Source of the DNA: G020354785 sp964521285
Lineage (GTDB): Bacteria > Bacteroidota > Bacteroidia > Bacteroidales > UBA10428
Assembly: GCA_964521285.1 (NCBI GenBank)
Contig: CAZFQS010000012.1
Location: 1 to 64,000 of the forward strand
Length of the DNA stretch: 64,000 nt
Direction: 5' to 3'
Each line of letters opens with the position of its first letter. The stretch's first letter is position 1. The translations under genes and the position numbers were made by a program. The notes beneath the pieces are model-generated. The model saw only the letters and a list, made by a program, of their open reading frames with translations. It made no database searches and was not told where the DNA came from. Positions 18,217 to 27,666 of the stretch are shown here, piece by piece.

Positions 18217-21200
18217 ATGATAAATACGGGGCTTATATCAAAGGGATTAATACGATTCACACTTGTTCTTTTTTATGTGTTTATTATGGCAGATTGTTAT
18301 TCCATGGAAGGTCTTCGCTATGATATATTATTGAATGATGACTGGCGAACTGCAGCAAATGATACAAACCAGTATGCATACCAGGGATTTGAACAATCAG
18401 GTTTTAATGATTCGGACTGGGAAAATGTAACTATACCCCATAACTGGGATAAGTATGATGGTTACCGGAGGATGTTACATGGAAACAGGCATGGTTATGC
18501 CTGGTACAGAAAATATTTCGCAATTAGTTCCGGTGAACATGACCGGAGGTATTTCCTCTGGTTCGAAGGTGTCGGATCATACGCCACAGTTTGGCTTAAT
18601 GGCAAAAAGGCAGGCTATCATGCTGGCGGCAGAACATCTTTCACCATTGATATTACCGATATAGTCTATACTGATAACAGACCAAATTTATTAGCAGTAC
18701 GTGCTGACCATCCGGCGTCAATAAGAGATTTACCATGGGTATGTGGCGGCTGCTCCGAGGAACGGGGTTTTTCAGAAGGCTCCCAGCCAATGGGTATTTT
18801 CAGGCCTGTTCATTTAATCATTACCAGGGAGGTTAGGATAGAACCTTTTGGAGTACATATATGGAATGATACAACCGTATCTGATAAATATGCCCTGATA
18901 AATATTGAAACTGAAGTAAAAAATTATAGTGAAAAGACAAGAACTGTTACCCTTGTAAATCGTGTTTTAAACCATGATGGCACAATTATCGCTGAAGGCA
19001 GGTCAAAAGAAAAGATCCCTGCCGATACAAATATTATTATAAGGTATGAGCCACTTCAGATAACCAATCCGCATCTATGGTCACCGGAGAATCCATACCT
19101 TTATTTAGTAGAGTCAGAGTTGACTGAAAAGGACAAAGTAATTGATTATATTACTACCCGTTATGGTATAAGGTGGATTAGGTGGCCCGTTGGGGGAGAA
19201 GGCATGAACGGACAGTTTTTTCTTAATGGTAAGCCGGTTTTTATAAACGGAACGGCCGAGTATGAGCATATGATGGGACAGAGTCATGCTTTTAGTGCCG
19301 AACAGATACAATCCCGGGTAATGCAGGTGAAAGCGGCAGGTTTTAACGCATTCAGAGATGCCCACCAGCCGCATAATCTAAGATATAATAGATTTTTAGA
19401 TCAATATGGAATCCTATGGTGGCCCCAGTTTGCAGCCCATATATGGTTTGATAATCCTGAATTCAGGGACAATTTTAAAATGCTGCTAAAAGACTGGGTG
19501 AAGGAGCGCCGTAACAGTCCCTCATTGATACTATGGGGACTTGAAAACGAGAGTTCCCTCCCTGCTGATTTTGCAGAGGAATGTACTGCCATTATCCGCG
19601 GGCTTGATCCTACTGCCTCTGCACAGAGGAAAGTAACAACCTGTAATGGGGGGGAAGGCACTGACTGGAATATTATTCAAAACTGGTCAGGTACATATGA
19701 GGGTGATCCTTATACCTATGCTGAGGATATTCAGCGTGAATTACTAAATGGAGAATACGGAGCCTGGAGAAGTATTGATATGCATACTGAGGGACCTTTT
19801 GAAGAAAACGGACCAATAAGCGAAGACAGGATGACACAGTTAATGGAGATGAAGATAAGACTGGCTGAATCGGTAAGAGAAAAATGTTGCGGACAATTTC
19901 ACTGGTTGTTCAACTCTCACGAAAACCCGGGAAGAACACAGAACGGTGAAGCATTACGTGAACTGGACAGGGCGGGCCCAGTCAACTACAAAGGATTATT
20001 TACGTGCTGGGGAGAGCCCCTGGATGTTTATTATATGTACAGGGCTAATTATACTTCTGCAGATAAGGAACCAATGGTATATATAGTCTCACATACATGG
20101 CCCGGACGTTGGACAGCGCCCGGTAAAAAAGACGGTATAGTTGTATATTCCAATTGTGAGGAGGTTGAACTTTTCAATGATGTTAAAACACTTTCTCTTG
20201 GCAAACGAACACGCCAGGGCACTGGCACACATTTTCAATGGGATGGGGTAGAAGTACTCTATAATGTGCTTTATGCCACAGGATATATAAATGGTAAAGT
20301 TGTGGCACATGATTGTATTGTGTTGAACCATCTTCCGGAATCACCACATTTTGCTGATTTAACAGAAGAAGCAAAACCTGTTCCGTCCTCAATCCGGGGT
20401 TATAACTATCTGTACCGAGTTAATTGCGGCGGGCCCGATTATAAAGATAAAAACGGCAACATATGGATGGGCGATTGTCATAAAACAAGTGATACAACAT
20501 GGGGCAGTAGATCATGGACAGACGAGTATCAGGCTATGCCTTCTTTCTATGGTAGCCAGAGACGGACTTTTGATCCTATAGGAAACACAACTGACTGGAA
20601 GCTTTTCCAGACATTCCGTTATGGCCGTGATATGCTTAGCTATGAATTTCCTGTGCCCGATGGGGAATACCTTGTAGAACTTTATTTTATCGAACCCTGG
20701 TACGGCACAGGGGGAGGTATGGATTGTTCCGGATGGCGGCTTTTTGATGTGGCTGTAAACAACAAAATAGTATTGAAGAATCTGGATATATGGAAGGAAG
20801 CCGGGCATGACCAGGTACTTAAGAAATTAGTAAAGGTGAATGTTATGGGCGGACAGCTTGTCATTTCTTTTCCGAATATGGCAAGCGGACAGGCAGTAAT
20901 ATCTGCAATAGCTATAGCTTCACATGACAATCAAATAACACCGTCTCCCCGGTCAGTTTTCCTGGTTGAAAACTTTAGCATGACCGACAGGGAAGCATCA
21001 GAAAAATGGTCTGTCCAGTCATGGATGGACATAGGCGATATACAATATACAGATGATAATGTAACCTTCAGGTCACTGCCTTCAAACCTCTATGGTGCTG
21101 AATGGATAAGAACGGGTAAGATGAACAAAGGGTCTGATGATCATATTCTTGCTACCTTCAATCTAAGTGCTGAATCGGATGTGTATGTAGCCCTGGATAC

Positions 21201-21423
21201 ATTAATAACCGAAAGGCCGGCATGGATGGAAAGTTATGAAGATACCGGAACCATAATTGAAAATGATCATGACGGAGGGCATAAATTCCGGGTTTACAGT
21301 AAACGTTATCCCGGGGGAGCTACAGTGCTGCTGGGTAATAATGGCAGTTCATCATCAGAAAATGCCCAGATGTATACTGTTGCTGTTTGTCCGGTTACAA
21401 GCATTAAACAACCCGGTGATTAA
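18217..21423 (+). CDS. GH2 beta-galactosidase-like enzyme with malectin-like domain
   Basis: This 1068-residue exported protein has GH2 sandwich domains (ENVTIPHNWDKYDGYRRM, YAWYRKYF, WLNGKKAGYHAGGRTSF). Its TIM barrel has the acid/base pair N444-E445 in LWGLENES and a probable nucleophile E513 in LNGEYGAW. C-terminal to the barrel, residues about 730-905 form a malectin-like carbohydrate-binding domain (YRVNCGG, then VISFPNMASGQAVISAIAI), followed by about 160 residues of unknown type. GH2 covers beta-galactosidase, mannosidase and glucuronidase; galactosidase is preferred from the GH95 neighbour. The long N-terminus before the first hydrophobic segment leaves some doubt over the exact start. 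Confidence 0.85.
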   Translation: MINTGLISKGLIRFTLVLFYVFIMADCYSMEGLRYDILLNDDWRTAANDTNQYAYQGFEQSGFNDSDWENVTIPHNWDKYDGYRRMLHGNRHGYAWYRKYFAISSGEHDRRYFLWFEGVGSYATVWLNGKKAGYHAGGRTSFTIDITDIVYTDNRPNLLAVRADHPASIRDLPWVCGGCSEERGFSEGSQPMGIFRPVHLIITREVRIEPFGVHIWNDTTVSDKYALINIETEVKNYSEKTRTVTLVNRVLNHDGTIIAEGRSKEKIPADTNIIIRYEPLQITNPHLWSPENPYLYLVESELTEKDKVIDYITTRYGIRWIRWPVGGEGMNGQFFLNGKPVFINGTAEYEHMMGQSHAFSAEQIQSRVMQVKAAGFNAFRDAHQPHNLRYNRFLDQYGILWWPQFAAHIWFDNPEFRDNFKMLLKDWVKERRNSPSLILWGLENESSLPADFAEECTAIIRGLDPTASAQRKVTTCNGGEGTDWNIIQNWSGTYEGDPYTYAEDIQRELLNGEYGAWRSIDMHTEGPFEENGPISEDRMTQLMEMKIRLAESVREKCCGQFHWLFNSHENPGRTQNGEALRELDRAGPVNYKGLFTCWGEPLDVYYMYRANYTSADKEPMVYIVSHTWPGRWTAPGKKDGIVVYSNCEEVELFNDVKTLSLGKRTRQGTGTHFQWDGVEVLYNVLYATGYINGKVVAHDCIVLNHLPESPHFADLTEEAKPVPSSIRGYNYLYRVNCGGPDYKDKNGNIWMGDCHKTSDTTWGSRSWTDEYQAMPSFYGSQRRTFDPIGNTTDWKLFQTFRYGRDMLSYEFPVPDGEYLVELYFIEPWYGTGGGMDCSGWRLFDVAVNNKIVLKNLDIWKEAGHDQVLKKLVKVNVMGGQLVISFPNMASGQAVISAIAIASHDNQITPSPRSVFLVENFSMTDREASEKWSVQSWMDIGDIQYTDDNVTFRSLPSNLYGAEWIRTGKMNKGSDDHILATFNLSAESDVYVALDTLITERPAWMESYEDTGTIIENDHDGGHKFRVYSKRYPGGATVLLGNNGSSSSENAQMYTVAVCPVTSIKQPGD

Positions 21424-21432
21424 AATAAAAAA

Positions 21433-21462
21433 CCCAATAATACCTGTTAAAGCATTATCGGG
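21433..21462 (-). terminator. Rho-independent terminator after the T9SS protein gene
   Basis: On the minus strand, CCCGATAAT pairs with ATTATTGGG (one G-T pair) around a 12-base loop and is followed by TTTTTTATTTT. It lies between the converging GH2 and T9SS genes and may stop both. Confidence 0.75.
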
Positions 21463-21499
21463 CAGTAAAGATTTTTATCCTTAATCTTAACTATCTAAA

Positions 21500-22465
21500 T
21501 CACTTTAGTAAGATCATCTTCCTTGTAATTACCATGTCATTCATCTTAAGCCTGCAAAAATACACATTACTGTTAAGATTTGAGGCATAGAAGGGGACTT
21601 TGTAAGTTCCTGTTTCTTTTGTTTCATTTACCAGGGTAGCAACCTCCATACCAAGGGAATTGTACACCGCTAACCTTATATCACTTCTTTCAGGTACCGA
21701 ATAAGTGATTGTTGTTGTTTCATTAAAGGGATTAGGGTAATTTTTAAGGAGTTCGCCTGGATTAATTTTCATTTGTTCAATTTCACTTGGCGGAGTTGCT
21801 GCTGAATCTAACAAACTTATATTGTCAATAACAATATCGTATGGCAATTCCTGTGGGGGTTGAGCTTCTGAATCAATCCATGCACCAACGTTCACAGTAA
21901 AGTACACAGTTGCTTCCTCACCAAGGGTATCAGGGAGATAAAATCTTTCACCGCTACCTCTGCAGTTATCATCCTGAAATGTTCCGTCAATATTGGCACC
22001 ACAACCCAGCCAGGTATTGAAACCAAGAACACACCAGTCCCCGTCAGGATAGTCTTCGCCATCAACAGGTTCCATAGTACCAATAAGTATCTCGCACCAG
22101 AACTGGTTAAGTTCACCAAAGGTTAGGTCACTAAATGCACCACTTATTATATATTTCGTGTCTGCTTTTAAAGTAACCGGCTGCCAGAACAGGATATTGG
22201 AAGATGCCAGACCATCAGCAAATACATTAAGAGTTCCGCCTTCACAGAAAGTACAGGAGTTATTGCTGTTAAATTCATAGCCAGCCTCTTCTTCACTGTC
22301 CAGATGTGAAACATTCCATGCTTCGGGATCTTCCATATTGCCACCCTGAAGCATCTCCACCTGCCCAGAGGCATTTTTTGACAACGATAATACAAGAAGC
22401 AGGCATAATGCAACAGGAATAAATTGCTTCTTAATTAGTGTTGGTAAGAGTAAATCTTTTTTCAT
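21500..22465 (-). CDS. T9SS-secreted protein with CBM4/9-like domain
   Basis: This 321-residue protein has a signal peptide (about 1-34). The central beta-sandwich of about 190 residues resembles CBM4/9-type domains: NMEDPEAWNVS at its start, FWQPVTLKADTKYIISGAF, and ELPYDIVIDNISLLD at its end. The last ~85 residues are a type A T9SS sorting domain (NYPNPFNETTTITYSVPE, GTYKVPFYASNLNSNVYFC, KMILLK). It has no catalytic domain. It is probably a secreted or surface-attached glycan-binding protein. It points away from the aldo/keto reductase gene across a 240-base promoter region. Confidence 0.82.
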   Translation of the reverse strand: MKKDLLLPTLIKKQFIPVALCLLLVLSLSKNASGQVEMLQGGNMEDPEAWNVSHLDSEEEAGYEFNSNNSCTFCEGGTLNVFADGLASSNILFWQPVTLKADTKYIISGAFSDLTFGELNQFWCEILIGTMEPVDGEDYPDGDWCVLGFNTWLGCGANIDGTFQDDNCRGSGERFYLPDTLGEEATVYFTVNVGAWIDSEAQPPQELPYDIVIDNISLLDSAATPPSEIEQMKINPGELLKNYPNPFNETTTITYSVPERSDIRLAVYNSLGMEVATLVNETKETGTYKVPFYASNLNSNVYFCRLKMNDMVITRKMILLK

Positions 22466-22551
22466 GGTATTTATTTTTAAGTTTAGAAAATGATTATTTC
22501 AAATAACTGAAATTAACATCTGTCTTAGGCTCTTCAATGCTATTCTATTAA

Positions 22552-22583
22552 CAAATTTAAGCTAATATTTTCTTTTAGTCAAC
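22552..22583 (-). promoter_or_regulatory. Bacteroidota promoter for the T9SS protein gene
   Basis: On the minus strand, GTTG (22580-22583) lies 20 bases before TAAATTTG (22552-22559), close to the TTTG-N19-21-TAnnTTTG consensus. The ATG is at 22465. Confidence 0.5.
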
Positions 22584-22705
22584 CGTCTGGCGTAATTAAT
22601 TGATTTTTGAAAATGGTAGTTTTATTTTCTATATTTATCATGATAAGCTATTAGTTTAATAAAAAATGATCATTTATTTAATTAAAATAAAAAAACAAGT
22701 ATAAA

Positions 22706-23941
22706 ATGAACAGCAAAAAAAATCCGGAAACCAGCAGAAGGAATTTCTTGAAAAAAGGCATGGCAGGTGCAGCCGGTTTATCTGTAGTGTCTTCTCTTAA
22801 TGCCCTGAATTTTAAAGAAGGAAAACAGCAAAATATGAAGGACGGGGTTGATAAGAAGATCATCTGGCGCACATTAGGAAGAACAGGCATAAAAGTACCT
22901 GTAATAAGTATGGGAACTTCAGCAAATGAATATTTAATTAAGGCTGCCCTTAATAGGGGTATTATATACTTTGATTGTGCAAATGGTTATGGTAACGGGC
23001 TGCATGAAGCAACTTTCGGACGGGTATTAAAAGGCAAACCACGGGATTCATTTGTGATTGTAACCAAAATATATGGTCTTCGTGATAATAGTACAGGTAT
23101 GCCGAGGACAAATGTCACCACGGAAGAATTTATTGCTGATTTCAGGCAAAGGATGGAAACGAGTTTAAAAAGGCTTCAACTGGATTATGTTGATATTCTG
23201 TATTTGCACGCTGCAGATAATCCGGAAGTTATCAGGCTAAGTATGATTAAAGATCTTATGCAGGAATTAAAAAGTGAAGGTAAAACCAGGTTTCTTGGAA
23301 TTTCAACTCATACAAATGATGTTATATATGCAATTGCGGAGGAAGGTGTTTATGATGTTATTCTTGCCGGATATAATTTCCGTGATCAGGAAAGCGGAGC
23401 AACTAAAAAAGCAATTCATCATGCAGCCCAGTCAGGTTGCGGTATAGTTGGCATGAAAGCTCTGGCAGGTGTATACTGGGATGAGGAACGAAAACATCCG
23501 ATAAATCCCAGGGCAGCAACTAAATGGATGTTGCAGAACGAGGACATTCATACTGCTGTCCTTTCAATGAATACATTTGAACAGCTTGAAATGTACTGGT
23601 CACTGATGAATGACTTAACTCTCACTCCTGAAGAAGAGAGTGATCTCCGCCTGGGAGAGAATCTAAGTCTGACAGGACTTTATTGTTCCAACTGCAGGCA
23701 ATGTTTACCCCAGTGTCCGCATGGAGTAGATATTCCAAAGCTTATGAGAAGCTATATGTATGCTTATGGATACCGGAAACCCTCCAAAGCAAAAGAAACA
23801 CTGCAACTGGTTGACGCTACCAAGATAAGATGTAGTGAATGTTCTTCCTGCGATATTGACTGCAGTATGGGCTTTAATATTCGAAAAAAAATAACAGATA
23901 TTACCCGCATTATGGATATTCCGGATGAATTTTTAGTTTAA
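22706..23941 (+). CDS. Tat-exported aldo/keto reductase with C-terminal iron-sulfur motifs
   Basis: This 411-residue protein has a twin-arginine signal (TSRRNFLKKGMAGAAGLS), so it is exported folded with its cofactors. Residues about 55-320 are an aldo/keto reductase barrel (WRTLGRTGIKVPVISMGT, LQLDYVDILYLHA, GKTRFLGISTHTND). The C-terminus has two Cys clusters: CSNCRQCLPQCPHGVDIP and CSECSSCDIDCSMG, a ferredoxin-like 4Fe-4S arrangement. NADPH is not available outside the cytoplasm, so electrons may enter through the clusters (inference). It is followed after 22 bases by a DUF6599 gene. The substrate is unknown; sugar or polyol oxidation is possible. Confidence 0.85.
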   Translation: MNSKKNPETSRRNFLKKGMAGAAGLSVVSSLNALNFKEGKQQNMKDGVDKKIIWRTLGRTGIKVPVISMGTSANEYLIKAALNRGIIYFDCANGYGNGLHEATFGRVLKGKPRDSFVIVTKIYGLRDNSTGMPRTNVTTEEFIADFRQRMETSLKRLQLDYVDILYLHAADNPEVIRLSMIKDLMQELKSEGKTRFLGISTHTNDVIYAIAEEGVYDVILAGYNFRDQESGATKKAIHHAAQSGCGIVGMKALAGVYWDEERKHPINPRAATKWMLQNEDIHTAVLSMNTFEQLEMYWSLMNDLTLTPEEESDLRLGENLSLTGLYCSNCRQCLPQCPHGVDIPKLMRSYMYAYGYRKPSKAKETLQLVDATKIRCSECSSCDIDCSMGFNIRKKITDITRIMDIPDEFLV

Positions 23942-23963
23942 TAATGAATTAATTGTTAATGAA

Positions 23964-25247
23964 ATGATAGCAAGAAAAATTCAATTACTGGTCATATTGG
24001 CTGTTTATTGTTTGCTAATACCGGTATCTTATACCAGGGCAGACTCAGATATAAAAAAATACTTTCCTGATATTGAAGGATTTTCAAGAGCCGGTGAGAT
24101 AGAAACTTATCAGCCTGGTAATCTCTATGAAATTATTAATGGAGCAGCTGATATTTACCTCAATTATGAGTTCAGGGAACTCGCTGTTCTTACATATAAG
24201 AAACCGGCAGAGCAGTCAATTACGGTTAAAATATACCGCCATGAGAATCCTGATTATGGATTTGGCATATACAGCCAGGAAAGGTCTGATTATATCGGGA
24301 ATTTTATAGAGATTGGTACTGAAGGTTATTATGAAACAGGCATATTGAATTTTTACAAGGACTGTTTTTATGTGAAAATGAGAGGATACAACCTTGAAAA
24401 CGAAGAATCTGTTTTATCTGAGATTGCCCGGCAGATAGCTACTCTCCTGCCCGGAGAAAGTAAATATCCGGATAGTTTCAGAATTTTTCCTGAAACAAAC
24501 AGGCAGGTTAACAGGGACAAATTTATTCCAAAGGATTTCCTGGGATATCCGTTTTTTAAGATGGCTTACACAGCAGATTACTATGCTCCGAATGAAGGCC
24601 TGTTTACATTCTTTATCCTTAAGGGTAACTCCAGGGAAGAATGCAGAGAAATGCTGCAGGCATATATGGAATTCCTTGAAAAGGATAAACAGGAAATTTC
24701 AGAAGGTCGAATGACTGTAGCAGATCCTTACTATGGCATTATTGACATGGTATGGAAAGATAATTATATTAAAGGGACTTTCGGACTGCAGGACAGTGCT
24801 TTGAGGACCAGATATCTGGAGTTTGACTATGACAAATTCAAAATGAATGTTGACAAATCCAACATAGCATTTAATAAAAAAGTATCATCTTCATCAATAG
24901 AAAACATTAGTTATAAACCGGAGAATGCAGTTGACGGACACCTGATAAGCCGGTGGTCAAGTGATTTTTCCGATCCACAATGGATATGTGTGGATCTTGG
25001 CGGTAATTTTACAATTAACAAGGTAAAACTATTCTGGGAAAAAGCATTCGCACGATCATATCAGATCCAGGTTTCAGCAGACGGGAATAAATGGACAGCA
25101 GTATACTCAACAGAAGAAGGAGATGGCGAGGTTGATGAGATTCAATTTGAACCGGTAAAGGCAAGGTATGTACGCATGTATGGGTTGCAAAGGGCTACGG
25201 GCTGGGGCTATTCATTATACGAATTTCAGATAAGGGAGGAAAAGTGA
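23964..25247 (+). CDS. DUF6599 protein with C-terminal discoidin (F5/8 type C) domain
   Basis: This 427-residue exported protein has a signal peptide (about 1-26). Residues about 30-285 match DUF6599 (KYFPDIEGFSRAGEIETY, YEIINGAADIYLNYEF, YGFGIYSQERSDYIG). Residues about 295-427 are an F5/8 type C/CBM32-like sandwich (AVDGHLISRWSSDFSDPQWI, DLGGNFTINKVKL, ARYVRMYG). DUF6599 has no known function to me. The CBM32-like part suggests binding of galactose-type sugars. It is co-transcribed with the Tat-exported reductase, so the two may work together outside the cytoplasm. Confidence 0.8.
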   Translation: MIARKIQLLVILAVYCLLIPVSYTRADSDIKKYFPDIEGFSRAGEIETYQPGNLYEIINGAADIYLNYEFRELAVLTYKKPAEQSITVKIYRHENPDYGFGIYSQERSDYIGNFIEIGTEGYYETGILNFYKDCFYVKMRGYNLENEESVLSEIARQIATLLPGESKYPDSFRIFPETNRQVNRDKFIPKDFLGYPFFKMAYTADYYAPNEGLFTFFILKGNSREECREMLQAYMEFLEKDKQEISEGRMTVADPYYGIIDMVWKDNYIKGTFGLQDSALRTRYLEFDYDKFKMNVDKSNIAFNKKVSSSSIENISYKPENAVDGHLISRWSSDFSDPQWICVDLGGNFTINKVKLFWEKAFARSYQIQVSADGNKWTAVYSTEEGDGEVDEIQFEPVKARYVRMYGLQRATGWGYSLYEFQIREEK

Positions 25248-25251
25248 ACAC

Positions 25252-25267
25252 TGCCCTGAGAAGGGCA
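25252..25267. terminator. Small hairpin between converging genes
   Basis: TGCCCT pairs with AGGGCA around a GAGA loop, in the 30-base space between the DUF6599 and GH5 stops. There is no strong T tract on either strand, so a terminator role is only possible. Confidence 0.3.
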
Positions 25268-25277
25268 CTATCCCCTC

Positions 25278-27257
25278 TTACACCTTCACTAATTTTTTTG
25301 TTATTACAATTCCGGAAGTAATGAGCCTGCAGAAATAAATGCCAATCTTTACTGGCTTACCGACTGTATTTTTACAGTCCCATAAAACTGAGTAGTTTCC
25401 AGGCACCTGTATCTGGTCAACGAGGGTTGTTATCTTTTTCCCTGAGATATCAAATATGGTAATATTAGTGTGGCCTAGATCCGGAACAAAATAAGAAATA
25501 GTAGCACTTGTTTTAACAGGATTAGCGTAAATATTGAGTGAAACATCACTGAAAGTAACCGGACCAGCAATATTGCTTATCACTCCTGTATCTCTTACTA
25601 TTGCAGTATCCATATTTGTAATATGAATATTATCAAACCAGAAATGCATCCCTGTCATGTCATGGTGTTCAGCAACAATTTCAAACCTGTCAACAGCTGA
25701 CCAGTCATAATCACCAACAGGATTGAACCATTCACCATCCCATGATCCATGTTCTGTAAATTCGTTTAACGGGATGTACAGGTGATGCCATCTTAAGTCC
25801 CACATAGCAAGATTTTCATCTATTGTATACCTCATGCGCCAGGGATGATCGACGGGCTCGCTGGTTTTAGTATCAATAAAGCGAATATCAAATTCTGCAC
25901 CGGACTGTGAGCCGCGGACCATAAAATCAAAGGCATAATCATTTTCAACAAGTTCAGTAAGATCTTTGTCAGGCCGAAAATCAAATCCAATATTGTTATA
26001 CTGGTCTGCGTCTCTCCAGTAAATACAATAACTGCCGTTATTCGGATTGTTTTCTGAGTAAAAATCTATTATAGCTTCTCCGGCCCAACTCGATTCATTA
26101 ATCCACTGTCCTATATAATCCGTATATACAGGAAAGCCCACTGAATCAGGTTTCAATATAAATTCTTCCTGTTCAGGTACATTTAATCCTAATGCGCGGA
26201 CCAGCGCAGTATCAATATCATACTCAAACAAATCATTCCCTCCTTCTTCAAATATTCCAAAACCTCCTGTATAATCCCATATTGTCCATGCTATATTATT
26301 ATCCTCAAGGTATGTGCGTACAGTGTCGTACCAGTTTACCCTGTCCGTATGGGGGCTGTTAGGGATGTAAACTCCGAATTCCCCGCAGAAAATCGAAACA
26401 TTACGGCTGTTCTTGAAGTCCACTGCTATATCAATAAGATCCTTTACATGTTCGACAGTACCGTCAGAGCTATAGTTATTCAGGGCACTTTGTATCCATG
26501 TCCCTATAAGATCATCAGGACATTCGGGGATGCTGCCGGCATCATAGGGGAAAGGCACACCGGCCAGTGATTCCATGGAAGGGTCTGTCCAGCTGGCCCC
26601 CTGGTGGGTGAACAGGAAGGGATCATAAAAATGAAATGTGTAAATAAGTTTATCGTCTGTATAGTCCGGCATATCATCCAAATTATTATAACTGTTCCAT
26701 CCGGCAGGTCCGATAATAATTGTATGTTTTGTGTCAACGTCACGGATTGCATCTATTACATTCTGCTGTATAGTATTCCATATTTGATCTGAAATACCGT
26801 GGGGTTCATTAAGTACCTCATAATATATGTAGTTTGAACGGTCTTTATAATGTTCAGCCATTTGTGTCCATACTTTTATCAAAACCGGTTCAATATTGGG
26901 ATCAGTATTCACTGATGGATCAAAAGTATGGTTGTCAATCAAAAGATGGATCTGCAGATCTTCTGCCCAGCTGACTGCCGAATCGAGAAAATTCATAAAG
27001 ATCGGATCCAGTATGTAGTCAGGTTCACCATCAGTCATATTATGCAAGTTAATCGGCAACATTATAACATCACAGCCCAGGCTTTTAATGTTTATAAAAT
27101 CCTTCCTGGTGAATTCTGTGAATTGTATCTGTCGCGCGTTACCTGCCTGAAACCATCCGGTTAGGTTTACACCGCGGTTAAATGGTGTCTGCGACACGGC
27201 AAACTGAATACAAATACTTAAAAAAATAATACTACTAAATACAAATCTTTTCATCAT
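25278..27257 (-). CDS. T9SS-exported GH5 endo-beta-glucanase-like enzyme
   Basis: This 659-residue protein has a signal peptide. A GH5 barrel spans about 25-365: FNRGVNLTGWFQ, IHLLIDNH, the acid/base E151 in EVLNEPHG, FHFYDPFLFTHQG, and the nucleophile E293 in FCGEFGVY. Residues about 375-555 form a CBM11-like sandwich (SSWAGEAIIDFYSENN to HDMTGMHFWFDNIHI). The last ~85 residues are a T9SS sorting domain (IYANPVKTSATISYFVP, GIYFCRLITSG, KKLVKV). GH5 enzymes of this kind cut beta-1,4-glucans, including xyloglucan and mixed-linkage glucan; the subfamily cannot be fixed by eye. It is encoded near, but not in, the GH74 operon and may supply initial cuts outside the cell. Confidence 0.88.
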   Translation of the reverse strand: MMKRFVFSSIIFLSICIQFAVSQTPFNRGVNLTGWFQAGNARQIQFTEFTRKDFINIKSLGCDVIMLPINLHNMTDGEPDYILDPIFMNFLDSAVSWAEDLQIHLLIDNHTFDPSVNTDPNIEPVLIKVWTQMAEHYKDRSNYIYYEVLNEPHGISDQIWNTIQQNVIDAIRDVDTKHTIIIGPAGWNSYNNLDDMPDYTDDKLIYTFHFYDPFLFTHQGASWTDPSMESLAGVPFPYDAGSIPECPDDLIGTWIQSALNNYSSDGTVEHVKDLIDIAVDFKNSRNVSIFCGEFGVYIPNSPHTDRVNWYDTVRTYLEDNNIAWTIWDYTGGFGIFEEGGNDLFEYDIDTALVRALGLNVPEQEEFILKPDSVGFPVYTDYIGQWINESSWAGEAIIDFYSENNPNNGSYCIYWRDADQYNNIGFDFRPDKDLTELVENDYAFDFMVRGSQSGAEFDIRFIDTKTSEPVDHPWRMRYTIDENLAMWDLRWHHLYIPLNEFTEHGSWDGEWFNPVGDYDWSAVDRFEIVAEHHDMTGMHFWFDNIHITNMDTAIVRDTGVISNIAGPVTFSDVSLNIYANPVKTSATISYFVPDLGHTNITIFDISGKKITTLVDQIQVPGNYSVLWDCKNTVGKPVKIGIYFCRLITSGIVITKKLVKV

Positions 27258-27313
27258 ATTATCATTTATTATTGCTACAATTGAAGATCAGGTCTCTGCA
27301 TCATGGTTTACTA

Positions 27314-27321
27314 CAAATATA
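27314..27321 (-). promoter_or_regulatory. Bacteroidota -7 promoter element for the GH5 gene
   Basis: On the minus strand this reads TATATTTG, matching TAnnTTTG, 57 bases before the GH5 ATG. Confidence 0.4.
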
Positions 27322-27411
27322 ATTATTATGCATGGAATAAAATATTTTGCATCATTTTATAGTATTCCCGTCTATTTATAAAAATCGTTTATTAACCAAA
27401 ATTTAACAGAA

Positions 27412-27628
27412 GTGGATAAAAACAGTAATAAAATAAGAGATGCTGTAAGAGAAAGTTATGGCAAAGCAGCGGAAAAGCCTTCGTCATATGGTTGTGGATG
27501 CAGTAAAGAAGAAGATAGCGGATGTTGTTCGCCGGATATTAGTTAACGAGAGGGTTAGGGGCAACAATATTAATGATTTTATTGTTTCTGTGACTATTGA
27601 AGCAGTTAAGCCTTCCTCCGTCAGTTAA
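27412..27628 (+). pseudogene. arsM: Remnant of an arsenite S-adenosylmethionine methyltransferase gene (arsM)
   Basis: From a GTG at 27412 to a TAA at 27546 the frame gives 44 residues that match the N-terminus of ArsM: NKIRDAVRESYGKAA, then a Cys-rich GCGCSKEEDSGCCSP. In another frame, bases to the TAA at 27628 give INDFIVSVTIEAVKP, like the last residues of ArsM. About 600 bases that would encode the methyltransferase core are absent. The reading is my recognition of two short ends in the right order, on the plus strand and in the expected sense. A short functional Cys-rich peptide cannot be excluded. The 409-base stretch 27258-27666 otherwise holds only the GH5 promoter and a short tandem repeat. 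Confidence 0.6.
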
Positions 27629-27640
27629 GCATTCCTCCGG
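27603..27640 (+). repeat. Two tandem 19-bp repeats
   Basis: CAGTTAAGCCTTCCTCCGT (27603-27621) is followed directly by CAGTTAAGCATTCCTCCGG (27622-27640), 17 of 19 identical. The first copy overlaps the stop of the arsM remnant. Confidence 0.6.
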
Positions 27641-27666
27641 CAGGTAAACCAGCAGTAACATAGTGC

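Noticed and set aside
27412..27546. Functional small Cys-rich metal-binding peptide
   Set aside because: The sequence matches the ArsM N-terminus, starts with GTG in a genome region that uses ATG, and is followed by an ArsM-like C-terminal piece in another frame, so decay is more likely.
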